DNA of 40,485 nt from Asaia bogorensis (GTDB taxonomy: Bacteria; Pseudomonadota; Alphaproteobacteria; CACIAM-22H2), in NCBI GenBank assembly GCA_945892765.1, contig CAMDDQ010000001.1, positions 1-40,485 on the forward strand, written 5' to 3'. Made by a program: the position numbers and the translations under genes. How positions within the stretch are numbered: the first letter of the stretch is position 1; every line of letters starts with the position of its first letter. The notes under the pieces are model-generated. The model ran no database searches. It was given only the letters and a program-made list of their open reading frames with translations, and had not been told where the DNA came from. Positions 16,084 through 25,342 of the stretch are shown here, piece by piece.

Positions 16084-17798
16084 CCGCGCTCGCCCTGATC
16101 CGCCACGCGCCGACGACCTGGAACGAAACCGGGCGCATTCAAGGCCGGGAGGACACACCCTTAAGTGTGGCCGGCCGGCAGGAAGCCGCGGCCCGCCGGC
16201 TGCCCGCCGATTTCACCGGCTTCGACATCTTCGCCAGCCCGCTGAACCGGGCCATGGATACGGCTCGGCTGATGGGCCTCGACCCGCGGCTGGAGCCCAG
16301 GTTGATGGAAATGGATTGGGGGCGGTGGTCGGGCCGCACGCTCGCCGAACTGCGCGCTGAAGGCGGCGCAGCAACCGAGGACAACGAGGGGCGCGGCTTG
16401 GATTTCACGCCGCCCGGAGGCGAAAGCCCGCGCGATGTGCAGCGCCGCCTGGTGACCTGGTTCGCCGAAATCGCGCGGACCGGGCGGCCCGCCGTCGCCA
16501 TCACCCATAAGGGTGTCATCCGGGCAGCGCTGGCTCTGGCGACCGGCTGGGACATGACGGGAAAGGCGCCGGCCAAGCTTGACTGGTCGGCGGCGCAACT
16601 TTTCGACCTCGACGACAACGGTAGGCCGAGAGTCGCACGCCTCAACCTGCCGCTCCGGCGCCAAACCGGCCGCGGTCGCGTGATGTTCTATGTCCAACAT
16701 CTGTTGGGCACCGGGCACCTGCGCCGCGCCGCGGTGATTTCCGGCGCCTTGGTCAAGGCGGGCTTCGACGTCGATTTGGTCTCCGGCGGTCTGCCCATTC
16801 CCGATGTCGACATCGGCGGCGCCAAATTGTGGCAATTGCCGCCGCTACGCAGCTATGACGACACCTTCAAGATCCTGATCGACGACAAGGGGGCGGTCGC
16901 CGACGATGCCTACAAGCAGCTTCGCCGCACCCAGCTGCTCGATATCTTCCACACGCGCCATCCCGATGTGTTGATGTTCGAGCTGTTCCCCTTCGGCCGC
17001 CGCACGCTGCAGTTCGAATTGTTGCCGCTGCTGGAGGACGCTCATACGCGCCGCCCGCGACCCTTGATCGTGTCATCGGTGCGCGATGTGTTGACCCGCG
17101 AAAAGAAGCCGGACCGCGTCACGGCCATGGCCGATGTCGCCCGCGCCCGTTTCGATCACGTGCTCGTGCATGGGGACCCTCGTTTGATCGGGTTCGAAGC
17201 GAGTTTCGCCGAAGCCCACCGCGTCGCCGACAAGCTGACCTATACCGGCTATGTCGTGGCGCCGCCGATGCCGGGGCCGCCAACAGGCGAGGTCGTGGTT
17301 TCCCATGGCGGCGGCGCCATGAGCGCACATTTGCTGGAAGCGGCGGCGGCGGCGCGGGGCCGCTCGCGCCTCCGCGGCACCTGGCGGCTGTTGCTCGGTC
17401 CCAATCTCGACCGGGAGAGCGTCGAGGGTCTGAATCGCATGGCCAGCGACGGCGTCGTCGTGGAGCAGTCGCGCGCCGATTTCCGGCGGCTGCTCGCCGG
17501 GTGCGATGTCTCGATTTCCCAGGGCGGCTATAATACGACCATGGATATGCTGGTGGCGAACACACGTTCGGTCATCGTGCCTTTCGAGGGCCGCGACGAA
17601 ACCGAGCAACTCGTGCGCACGGAAAAGCTCGCCGCCATGGGCCTCACGCTTCTGCTCCGCGAACGCGACTTAACGCCAGAGTCTTTGGCCCGCGCCGCTG
17701 ACGCCGCGGACGCCATGAAACGTCCGGACGCCACGCTCGACCTGGAAGGCGCGCCCGCGACCGCTCGTCGCCTCGGCGAATGGCTCGAACGGCGTTAG
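16080..17798 (+). CDS. Fusion protein: histidine phosphatase domain (N) plus MurG-like glycosyltransferase domain (C)
   Basis: ATGA overlap with the preceding GT; LIRHAPTTWNETGRIQGREDTPLSVAGR...FASPLNRAMDTARLM...ITHKGVIRAAL, then without a stop VMFYVQHLLGTGHLRRAAVISGALVKAGFDVDLVSGG...SISQGGYNTTMDMLVANTRSVIVPFEG. Confidence 0.88.
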   Translation: MTALALIRHAPTTWNETGRIQGREDTPLSVAGRQEAAARRLPADFTGFDIFASPLNRAMDTARLMGLDPRLEPRLMEMDWGRWSGRTLAELRAEGGAATEDNEGRGLDFTPPGGESPRDVQRRLVTWFAEIARTGRPAVAITHKGVIRAALALATGWDMTGKAPAKLDWSAAQLFDLDDNGRPRVARLNLPLRRQTGRGRVMFYVQHLLGTGHLRRAAVISGALVKAGFDVDLVSGGLPIPDVDIGGAKLWQLPPLRSYDDTFKILIDDKGAVADDAYKQLRRTQLLDIFHTRHPDVLMFELFPFGRRTLQFELLPLLEDAHTRRPRPLIVSSVRDVLTREKKPDRVTAMADVARARFDHVLVHGDPRLIGFEASFAEAHRVADKLTYTGYVVAPPMPGPPTGEVVVSHGGGAMSAHLLEAAAAARGRSRLRGTWRLLLGPNLDRESVEGLNRMASDGVVVEQSRADFRRLLAGCDVSISQGGYNTTMDMLVANTRSVIVPFEGRDETEQLVRTEKLAAMGLTLLLRERDLTPESLARAADAADAMKRPDATLDLEGAPATARRLGEWLERR

Positions 17799-17805
17799 CT
17801 CCTCG

Positions 17806-18585
17806 ATGAGTGACTGGGCCGCCCTGACCGACGAACTCGGCTTGTGGACCCGAAGCGGGCAGGTCCCGACTTTCTGGTGGCGCGATGACGATGCCGCGGC
17901 GCACACGCCGGCACTGGATCGGCTGTTGGACCTGCGCGCGCGCTTGAATCTGCCTCTGTCGCTGGCGACCGTCCCCGGCAAGACGGAGCCCGGCTTGGTC
18001 AAACGCCTGAGCCGCGAAGCCGGAGTCGCCGTCCTTCAACATGGCTGGATGCACACAAACCACGCCCCGGCCGGCGAGAACAAGGCCGAACTCGGCGCGC
18101 ACCGCACGCTGGCGGCCGTCCTTGCCGATGTTGCCCAAGGCCGGCGGCAGATGGATCGGCTGTTCGGCGAGGCCTGGCGCCCGATCCTGGTGCCACCCTA
18201 TAACCGTATCGCGCCGGCCGTGGTGCGAGCTTTGCCCGGGCTGGGTTTCCTCGGGCTGTCGACCGACCAGCCGCGCCCGGCGCGCGCGGTAATGCCGGGC
18301 ATGGTCCAGGTCAACACCCATGTCGACATCGTCGATTGGCGTGGCACGCGCGGCTTTGTCGGCGAGGCCGGCGCGATCGAACGCGCCGTCAGCCACCTTC
18401 GTGGCCGCCGCGCGGCCGGCGCCGACGCCGCCGAACCGACCGGCCTTTTGACCCACCATCTTGTCCATGACGAGGGCTGCTGGCGTTTCATCGCGGATTT
18501 CGCCGGCCGGACCACCGCCCATCCCGGTGCCCGCTGGCTGTCGGCGGAGGAAGCCTTCGCGCCCGCGCCCGTGGCAACCGGATGA
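17806..18585 (+). CDS. Polysaccharide deacetylase-like protein
   Basis: FWWRDDDAAAHTPALDRLLDLRARLNLPLSLATVPG...VAVLQHGWMHTNHAP...ILVPPYNRIAPAVVRALPGLGFLGLST. Confidence 0.8.
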   Translation: MSDWAALTDELGLWTRSGQVPTFWWRDDDAAAHTPALDRLLDLRARLNLPLSLATVPGKTEPGLVKRLSREAGVAVLQHGWMHTNHAPAGENKAELGAHRTLAAVLADVAQGRRQMDRLFGEAWRPILVPPYNRIAPAVVRALPGLGFLGLSTDQPRPARAVMPGMVQVNTHVDIVDWRGTRGFVGEAGAIERAVSHLRGRRAAGADAAEPTGLLTHHLVHDEGCWRFIADFAGRTTAHPGARWLSAEEAFAPAPVATG

Positions 18586-18642
18586 CCTCCGACGAGCCGC
18601 CGATGCCGCCGCCCCTTCGCGCCCGCGCCCGTGGCAACCGGA
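18554..18642. repeat. 29-bp perfect direct repeat, copies 60 bp apart
   Basis: ccttcgcgcccgcgcccgtggcaaccgga at 18554-18582 and 18614-18642. Confidence 0.95.
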
Positions 18643-19172
18643 CGCCCGCCGCAGTGACCCTCGGCAGCGGCCTCAGCGTCCACCGTTATCCGCGCCGAGC
18701 TTTGACCGGCGACTATGTTCGCGCCGGGGTTGGTGTCGTCCTGACCGGCGGGCCCCTGCTGTTCGCGCCGACCGCGCCGGTCGCATCGGCGGTGCTGGGC
18801 GTTCTCGTCCTGGTCTTCACCGGATTTGGCGCCATCACGGCTTTGCGGCAAGTCAGCAGCGTGCGCCTTTCCGATGAAGAAATCTCGCATTGGGGTTTGA
18901 ATCGCGTTAGGCTTGGCTGGCGAAATATAGAAAGCGTTAGGCTTCGATATTTCTCGACCAGGCACGACCACTCGGGGGGGTGGATGCAGTTGCGCTTGTC
19001 AGCCTGGGGTCGAAGTTTGACGCTCGAATCGAGCATCGACGGGTTCCTCGAAATCGCCACGCGAGCCGCGGCCGCGGCGGAAACCAACCGATTGCGGTTG
19101 AGCCGCGCGACGATTGGCAATTTCGCGGCGCTCGGCATCGTTTGCCGCGCCGGCGACACGCACGGGTATTGA
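18582..19172 (+). CDS. Membrane protein of unknown function, possible PH-like fold
   Basis: ATGA overlap with the deacetylase gene; two hydrophobic segments (YVRAGVGVVLTGGPLLFAP, ASAVLGVLVLVFTGFGAI) then ISHWGLNRVRLGWRNIESVRLRYF... Confidence 0.65.
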   Translation: MTSDEPPMPPPLRARARGNRTPAAVTLGSGLSVHRYPRRALTGDYVRAGVGVVLTGGPLLFAPTAPVASAVLGVLVLVFTGFGAITALRQVSSVRLSDEEISHWGLNRVRLGWRNIESVRLRYFSTRHDHSGGWMQLRLSAWGRSLTLESSIDGFLEIATRAAAAAETNRLRLSRATIGNFAALGIVCRAGDTHGY

Positions 19173-19185
19173 AAGAACACCCCGC

Positions 19186-21087
19186 ATGGATCTCCTGACC
19201 GTTAACGATCTCAAGATTGACTTTCAGGTCCATGACAGCGTCATTCGGGCCGTTGACGGCGTTTCCTTTCGCGTACGTCCGGGAACTACCGTGGCCCTGG
19301 TCGGCGAATCCGGTTCTGGAAAATCGGTCGTCTCGCAAGCCATCATGGGCATCCTGCCAGCCAATGGCCGCATAACGGGCGGCGAAATTCTGTTCCGGGA
19401 TCCCGATCGCGACCTGGGCGGTCGCCGCCGGCAGGAGATCTGCGACATCGCCACGCTCAGTCCCGATGGCCGCACTTTCCGCAATATCCGCGGCGGCCGT
19501 ATTTCGATCATTTTCCAGGAACCGATGACCTCGCTGTCGCCGCTGCACACCATCGGCGACCAAATCGGCGAAGCGCTTCACCTGCATCGCACCGTCGGCG
19601 CCGCCGAAGGCCGCGAAAAAGTCATGGAGATGCTGGGGTTGGTCGGCTTCGAGAATCCGACCAAGGCGCTGCGCACCTATCCATTCGAGCTGTCGGGCGG
19701 GCTGCGCCAACGTGCCATGATCGCGATGGCCTTGGTTTGCCGGCCGGCGTTGTTGATCGCCGACGAACCGACGACCGCCTTGGACGTCACCATTCAGGCG
19801 CAGATCCTGAAGCTGTTGAACGACCTGCAGGCGGAATTGCATATGGCCGTCTTGATTATCACCCACGATCTGGGGGTGGTGGCCAATGTCGCCGAGGAAG
19901 TCGTGGTGCTACATCGCGGCAAGGTCATGGAGCGCGGCACCGTCGAGGACATCTTCCGCGCTGCCGCCCATCCCTATCTGAAGGCGCTGTTGCGCGCGGT
20001 GCCTCGGTTCAACATGAAGGCGGGCGAACGTCTGGTGCCGCTGCGGAAGATCACCCACGAGGCAAGCCCGCTCTTGAAGGCAAAGGAACCATGGCCGAAG
20101 GGCGCCGATGACGCCGGCCCTCTGCTCGAGGTGCGGGGGCTGACCAAACGCTTCCGCCTACGCAAATCCGCGTTCAAGTTGGCGCCCAGTGTCGATGTGG
20201 CGGCGGTTGGCGATGTGAGCTTCGACATCGCCCGTGGCGAATGTTTCGGGCTGGTCGGCGAAAGCGGCTGCGGCAAGACGACGTTGTCGAAGATGATCAT
20301 GCGGGCGTTGACGCCGGATGCCGGGACCATTCGCTTTAACGATCGCGGCCGCATGGTCGATGTGCTGGCCTTGGCGGGAAAGGACCTTTTAGGGTTTCGG
20401 CCCCGCGTTCAATTCATCTTCCAGGATCCGTTCGGATCGCTCAACCCGCGGATGACGGTTTTCGACATCATCACCGAACCGCTGGCGATTCACGGCATCG
20501 GGGATGCGACTTCGCGGGCCGAGATGGCGCGCGAATTGATGCGCCTCGTCGGCCTCGATGCGCGCCACCTCAACCGTTATCCGCACAGCTTTTCCGGCGG
20601 CCAGCGCCAGCGTATTGGCATCGCGCGCGCGCTCGCGCTCAAACCCGACCTTTTGATTTGCGACGAGCCGGTCTCCGCCCTCGACGTGTCGATCCAGGCC
20701 CAAATCCTCAACCTGCTGAAAGACCTACAGAGCGAGCTGGGACTGACCTATCTGTTCGTTTCGCACAATCTTGCGGTGGTCGATTACATCGCGCACCGGA
20801 TCGCGGTGATGTGCAGCGGCCGAATCGTGGAGATCGCGCCGCGCGATGCCCTGTTTCGCAGTCCGGTTCACCCCTATACGAAGGCGTTGTTGTCGGCGGT
20901 CCCCAAGCCCGACCTAGATGACCGTTTGGACTTGGGAGCCCTGATGGAAGGCCGCGCGTCGAAACCCGAGGCGTGGCCGTGGCCGTTCACCGCGAATGGC
21001 AAAATCGAACCGGGTTTGATCGAGGTCGACACCGGCCATTACGTACGCGCGGACACAGATTGGGACCGAAAGGAACTCGTCGCATGA
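19186..21087 (+). CDS. Fused dual-ATPase subunit of peptide/nickel-type ABC transporter (YejF/DppDF-like)
   Basis: [15 protein letters not shown] start; two complete NBDs: GESGSGKSV...[32 protein letters not shown] and [12 protein letters not shown]...[32 protein letters not shown]. Confidence 0.95.
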   Translation: MDLLTVNDLKIDFQVHDSVIRAVDGVSFRVRPGTTVALVGESGSGKSVVSQAIMGILPANGRITGGEILFRDPDRDLGGRRRQEICDIATLSPDGRTFRNIRGGRISIIFQEPMTSLSPLHTIGDQIGEALHLHRTVGAAEGREKVMEMLGLVGFENPTKALRTYPFELSGGLRQRAMIAMALVCRPALLIADEPTTALDVTIQAQILKLLNDLQAELHMAVLIITHDLGVVANVAEEVVVLHRGKVMERGTVEDIFRAAAHPYLKALLRAVPRFNMKAGERLVPLRKITHEASPLLKAKEPWPKGADDAGPLLEVRGLTKRFRLRKSAFKLAPSVDVAAVGDVSFDIARGECFGLVGESGCGKTTLSKMIMRALTPDAGTIRFNDRGRMVDVLALAGKDLLGFRPRVQFIFQDPFGSLNPRMTVFDIITEPLAIHGIGDATSRAEMARELMRLVGLDARHLNRYPHSFSGGQRQRIGIARALALKPDLLICDEPVSALDVSIQAQILNLLKDLQSELGLTYLFVSHNLAVVDYIAHRIAVMCSGRIVEIAPRDALFRSPVHPYTKALLSAVPKPDLDDRLDLGALMEGRASKPEAWPWPFTANGKIEPGLIEVDTGHYVRADTDWDRKELVA

Positions 21088-23018
21088 CCAGCCCGCATGC
21101 ATCGCGCAGCCTCGCTGCGATTCTTTTCTTCGCCGGCGCCCTCACCCTGGGCGCGCCCGCGCGAGCCGTCGAGCTGATCGAGACACCCGGCCTGTATGAC
21201 ATGGTCGCTGCCGGCAAGTTGCCGGGGGTGGCCAAACGTGCGCCGGCGGCGCCGGGGATCGTCGATGTCGTGGGGACGCCTCGTTCCGGCGGAGAATTAC
21301 GCGTGCTGATGGGCCGGGCCCAGGATGTGCGCATGATGGTCGTGTATGGCTACTCGCGTTTGGTTGGCTACACGCCCGATTTCAAGATTTTGCCCGACAT
21401 CGCCGAACGTCTGGACATCGAAGACACCCGCGTCTTTACGTTCAAACTGCGCGCCGGCCATCGCTGGTCGGACGGCCGTCCCTTCACGGGAGAGGATTTT
21501 CGCTATTTCTGGGAAGACGTCGCGCTCAACAAAAACCTCTCGCCCGCCGGACCGCCGAGCCAAATGATGGTCCGCGGCAAGGCGCCGAAATTCGCCTTGA
21601 TCGACGAAACGACGGTGCGTTTTTCTTGGGATGAACCTAACCCGGAATTCGTCGCGGCGCTGGCCGGCGCCGCCCCGCTTTATATTTATCGCCCGGCCCA
21701 CTACCTGAAGCAGTTTCACGAGAAATACGCGGACAAGGACAAGCTGGCCGAGGTCGTGAAAGCGCGCGGCGTACGCAATTGGGCCGCCCTTCACAACCGT
21801 GTCGACAACCAATACCGCAACGACAACCCAGACCTGCCAACGCTCGATCCGTGGGTGCTGTCGACCCGGCCGCCGGCCGACCGTTTCGTCTTCGAGCGCA
21901 ATCCCTATTATCACCGCGTCGACAGCGCGGGCCGGCAGCTACCTTATCTCGACCGCGTGGTCATGAACATCGCCGACCCGAAGCTGGTCCCGGCCAAGAC
22001 CGGGGCCGGCGAAGCCGATTTGCAGGCCCGTTATGTCAGCTTCAACAACTACACCTTCCTTAAACAGGCGGCGAACCGCAACAATTACCAAGTCCATTTG
22101 TGGCGAACGGCGCGGGGTGCCCATCTAGCACTTTACCCCAATCTCAATGTCAACGACCCGGTATGGCGCAAGCTGATTCGCGATGAACGCTTCCGCCGCG
22201 CCCTGTCGCTGTCCATCGACCGCCACGAAATCAACCAAGTCATCTATTTCGGGCTTGCCCTCGAAGGCGGCAATACCGTGCTGCCGGACAGCCCGCTCTC
22301 CAAGCCGAATTACCGCACGTCTTGGGCGACGCTGGACATCAAGCGGGCCAACGCGCTGCTCGATGAAATTGGCCTGACCAAGCGCAACGACAAGGGTGTC
22401 CGGCTGCTTCCCGACGGGCGACCGCTCGAAATCATCGTGGAGACATCGGGCGAGGAGGTCGAGCAGACCGACGTGCTCGAACTCATCCACGATTCCTGGA
22501 TGAAGGCGGGCGTGAAGTTGTACGCTAAGCCGTCGCAGCGCGAGGTTCTCCGCAACCGTGTTTTCGCGGGCAAGACCGTGATGTCGATCTGGTACGGTTT
22601 CGAAAACGGCGTGCCCACCGCCGATATGAGCCCGATGGCGCTGGCGCCGACAGCCCAGGACAGCCTGCAATGGCCGAAATGGGGGCAGCATTACGATTCC
22701 GCCGGCAAGGGCGGCGAACCCGTCGATATGCCCTTGGCCAAGGAGCTGCTCACGCTCGTCGACGAGTGGCGCAAGGCGACGAGCGCCGAGGGCCGGGAAA
22801 GAATCTGGCATCGGATGTTGTCCATCCACGCCGACCAAGTGTACTCGATCGGGCTGGTGGGCGGCGTGCTGCAGCCGGTGATCGTCAACAACCGCCTGCG
22901 CGGCGTTCCGGAAAAGGGCATCTTCAACTTCGAGCCCGGCGCCTTCTTCGGCATCTACCACCCCGACACCTTCTGGTGGGCGGCTCCGAACGAGACCGCA
23001 GAGGCCGTGAAGAAGTGA
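21084..23018 (+). CDS. ABC transporter substrate-binding protein, family 5
   Basis: Signal peptide; YSRLVGYTPDFKILPDIAERLDIEDTRVFTFKLRAGHRWSDGRPFTGEDFRYFWEDV...LSLSIDRHEINQVIYFGLA. Confidence 0.94.
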   Translation: MTSPHASRSLAAILFFAGALTLGAPARAVELIETPGLYDMVAAGKLPGVAKRAPAAPGIVDVVGTPRSGGELRVLMGRAQDVRMMVVYGYSRLVGYTPDFKILPDIAERLDIEDTRVFTFKLRAGHRWSDGRPFTGEDFRYFWEDVALNKNLSPAGPPSQMMVRGKAPKFALIDETTVRFSWDEPNPEFVAALAGAAPLYIYRPAHYLKQFHEKYADKDKLAEVVKARGVRNWAALHNRVDNQYRNDNPDLPTLDPWVLSTRPPADRFVFERNPYYHRVDSAGRQLPYLDRVVMNIADPKLVPAKTGAGEADLQARYVSFNNYTFLKQAANRNNYQVHLWRTARGAHLALYPNLNVNDPVWRKLIRDERFRRALSLSIDRHEINQVIYFGLALEGGNTVLPDSPLSKPNYRTSWATLDIKRANALLDEIGLTKRNDKGVRLLPDGRPLEIIVETSGEEVEQTDVLELIHDSWMKAGVKLYAKPSQREVLRNRVFAGKTVMSIWYGFENGVPTADMSPMALAPTAQDSLQWPKWGQHYDSAGKGGEPVDMPLAKELLTLVDEWRKATSAEGRERIWHRMLSIHADQVYSIGLVGGVLQPVIVNNRLRGVPEKGIFNFEPGAFFGIYHPDTFWWAAPNETAEAVKK

Positions 23019-23114
23019 CCGGCGCAATCTCGTCCGTGCGATGCACCCCGGGAGTCCGATGACGTCCGCCCCGGCATTTCGCCTTTCCTGAAACCAAACA
23101 GAGCGTCGCGTCCA

Positions 23115-24113
23115 GTGCTGGTCTATTCCATCCACCGCCTGCTGATCATGATTCCGACGTTGCTCGCGATCAGCATCATCGTCTTCATCATCATCCAACT
23201 GCCGCCGGGTGATTACCTCACCACTTATATCGCCGAGTTGCAGTCACAGGGCGAGGCGGTCAACGCCGATAAAATCGCCTTCCTGCGCGAGCAATACGGA
23301 CTCGACCGGCCGCTGATCGAACAATACTTCCGCTGGGTATTCGGCCTCCTGCAGGGAGATCTCGGTTTTTCCTTCGAGTTCAACCTGCCAGTGAACCAGG
23401 TGATTGGCGACCGTATGCTGCTTACCTTCCTGGTGTCCTTCGCGACGGTGCTGTTCACCTATGTCGTCGCCTTTCCCATCGGCGCCTATTCGGCGACGCA
23501 TCAATATAGCTGGGGCGATTACGGCCTGACCCTCCTGGGCTTCCTTGGGCTGGCCACCCCAAGCTTCCTGCTGGCGCTGGTCCTTCTGTATTTCGCCAAC
23601 GTCATGTTCGGCACCTCGATTGGCGGATTGATGGACCCCGAATTTATCGGTCAGCCCTGGGGGTGGGAGAAACTTCTGTCGGTGCTGGAGCATCTCTGGG
23701 TGCCGGTCATCGTCATCGGCACCTCGGGGACGGCGGGCATGGTCCGCAGGCTACGCGCCAATCTCCTGGACGAACTTCAGAAGCAATATGTGTTGACCGG
23801 ACGGGCCAAGGGCCTACCGCCGGGGCGCCTTTTGCTCAAATATCCGCTGCGCATGGCACTCAATCCCTTTATCGCCGATATCGGGACGTTGCTCCCGGCG
23901 ATGTTGTCGGGCGCCGCGATCGTGTCGGTTGTTCTGTCGCTGCCGACCAACGGCCCCATGCTGTTGTCGGCTTTGCGCAGCCAGGACATGTATCTGGCCG
24001 GTTCCTTTCTGATGATCGAGGCGTGCCTGATCGTTGTCGGCGTGTTCGTGTCGGACATGGCGCTGGCCGTGCTCGATCCGCGCATCCGCTTCCGCGGCGG
24101 ACAGGCCCGATGA
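23115..24113 (+). CDS. Peptide-type ABC transporter permease (DppB/YejB-like)
   Basis: VYSIHRLLIMIPTLLAISIIVFIIIQLPPGDYLTTYIAE...ANLLDELQKQYVLTGRAKGLP. Confidence 0.94.
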   Translation: MLVYSIHRLLIMIPTLLAISIIVFIIIQLPPGDYLTTYIAELQSQGEAVNADKIAFLREQYGLDRPLIEQYFRWVFGLLQGDLGFSFEFNLPVNQVIGDRMLLTFLVSFATVLFTYVVAFPIGAYSATHQYSWGDYGLTLLGFLGLATPSFLLALVLLYFANVMFGTSIGGLMDPEFIGQPWGWEKLLSVLEHLWVPVIVIGTSGTAGMVRRLRANLLDELQKQYVLTGRAKGLPPGRLLLKYPLRMALNPFIADIGTLLPAMLSGAAIVSVVLSLPTNGPMLLSALRSQDMYLAGSFLMIEACLIVVGVFVSDMALAVLDPRIRFRGGQAR

Positions 24114-25282
24114 ACCGGCCGAAGCCAACCGCGCCGGGGCTTGCCCATTTCGTTTCGCCCGCGCCTTTCGATGCCGGCGCGAGCGAGGCGATGTCGGCCG
24201 AACTCGAACATTATTACCTGGCGTCGCAGTGGCGCATGATGTGGTGGAAGTTCCGCCGGCATCGGCTGGCGGTGATCTCGGGCGCCATCCTTGCCCTGCT
24301 TTATGCCTCGATCCTCATCAGCGAATTCCTTGCGCCCTACGAGTTGCACACGCGCAATACCGATTTCATCTATGCGCCGCCACAATCGATCCATTTTTTT
24401 CACGAGGGGCGATTCGTCGGGCCCTTCGTCTATGGGTATAACTACAACCTCAACCTTGAAAACCTCCGCCGCGAATACACCGAGGATACAACGCGGGTTC
24501 AGCCGATCCGCTTTTTCTGCACCGGCGATGCCTACGAATTCTGGGGTCTGATCCCGGGTAACATTCACCTGATGTGCCCGGCGCCGGGCGGGACGCTCTT
24601 CCTTCTCGGGACCGATCGCCTGGGGCGCGATCTCATGTCGCGCATGTCCTATGGCGCGCGCATTTCGCTGACCATCGGAATCGTGGGCATCACGATCAGC
24701 TTTTTCTTGGGCATCGTCCTGGGCGGGCTCGCCGGTTACTACGGCGGCTGGGTGGATCATGTTGTGCAGCGGACGATCGAAATCATCCGATCATTCCCGG
24801 AATTGCCGCTGTGGATGGCGCTGTCAGCCGCGCTTCCCGTGAGCTGGAGCCCGATTCTGATCTATTTCGGCATCACGCTGATCCTGGGGCTGATCGACTG
24901 GACCGGGCTGGCGCGGGCCGTGCGCTCGAAATTGCTGGCCCTGCGCGAGGAAGATTTCGCCACGGCCGCGGTTCTGATGGGGGCGTCGCCGCGGCGTGTC
25001 ATCGGCCGGCATCTCTTGCCCAGCTTCATGAGCCATCTGATCGCTTCAGCCACGCTGTCTATTCCCGCGATGATCCTGGGCGAAACGGCGCTGTCCTTTC
25101 TCGGCCTCGGCCTGCGGCCGCCGGTGACGAGTTGGGGTGTCCTGCTGACCGAGGCGCAAAACATCAACGTCGTAGCGCTTTATCCTTGGTTGCTTTTGCC
25201 TTGCGCGCCGGTGATTGTCGCCGTTCTTGCGTTCAACTTTTTTGGAGATGGCTTGCGCGACGCCGCCGATCCGTACAAATAG
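24110..25282 (+). CDS. Peptide-type ABC transporter permease (DppC/YejE-like)
   Basis: ATGA overlap; FLLGTDRLGRDLMSRMSYGARISLTIGIVGI...ALREEDFATAAVLMGASPRRVIGRHLLPSFMSHLI...GETALSFLGLGLRPPVTSWGVLL. Confidence 0.95.
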   Translation: MNRPKPTAPGLAHFVSPAPFDAGASEAMSAELEHYYLASQWRMMWWKFRRHRLAVISGAILALLYASILISEFLAPYELHTRNTDFIYAPPQSIHFFHEGRFVGPFVYGYNYNLNLENLRREYTEDTTRVQPIRFFCTGDAYEFWGLIPGNIHLMCPAPGGTLFLLGTDRLGRDLMSRMSYGARISLTIGIVGITISFFLGIVLGGLAGYYGGWVDHVVQRTIEIIRSFPELPLWMALSAALPVSWSPILIYFGITLILGLIDWTGLARAVRSKLLALREEDFATAAVLMGASPRRVIGRHLLPSFMSHLIASATLSIPAMILGETALSFLGLGLRPPVTSWGVLLTEAQNINVVALYPWLLLPCAPVIVAVLAFNFFGDGLRDAADPYK

Positions 25283-25298
25283 AACCCATGCGAGCGCC

Positions 25299-25327
25299 GT
25301 CGCTTACGGGAAGCGACAGATTTTTCG
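25299..25327 (+). terminator. Possible rho-independent terminator between permease and second substrate-binding protein
   Basis: gtcgctt-acggg-aagcgac (25299-25317) followed by agattttt. Confidence 0.4.
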
Positions 25328-25342
25328 GGGGGCAAACCGGAC

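Noticed and set aside
22125-23198. 357-aa minus-strand ORF opposite the substrate-binding protein
   Set aside because: Shadow ORF of a clear family-5 SBP gene.
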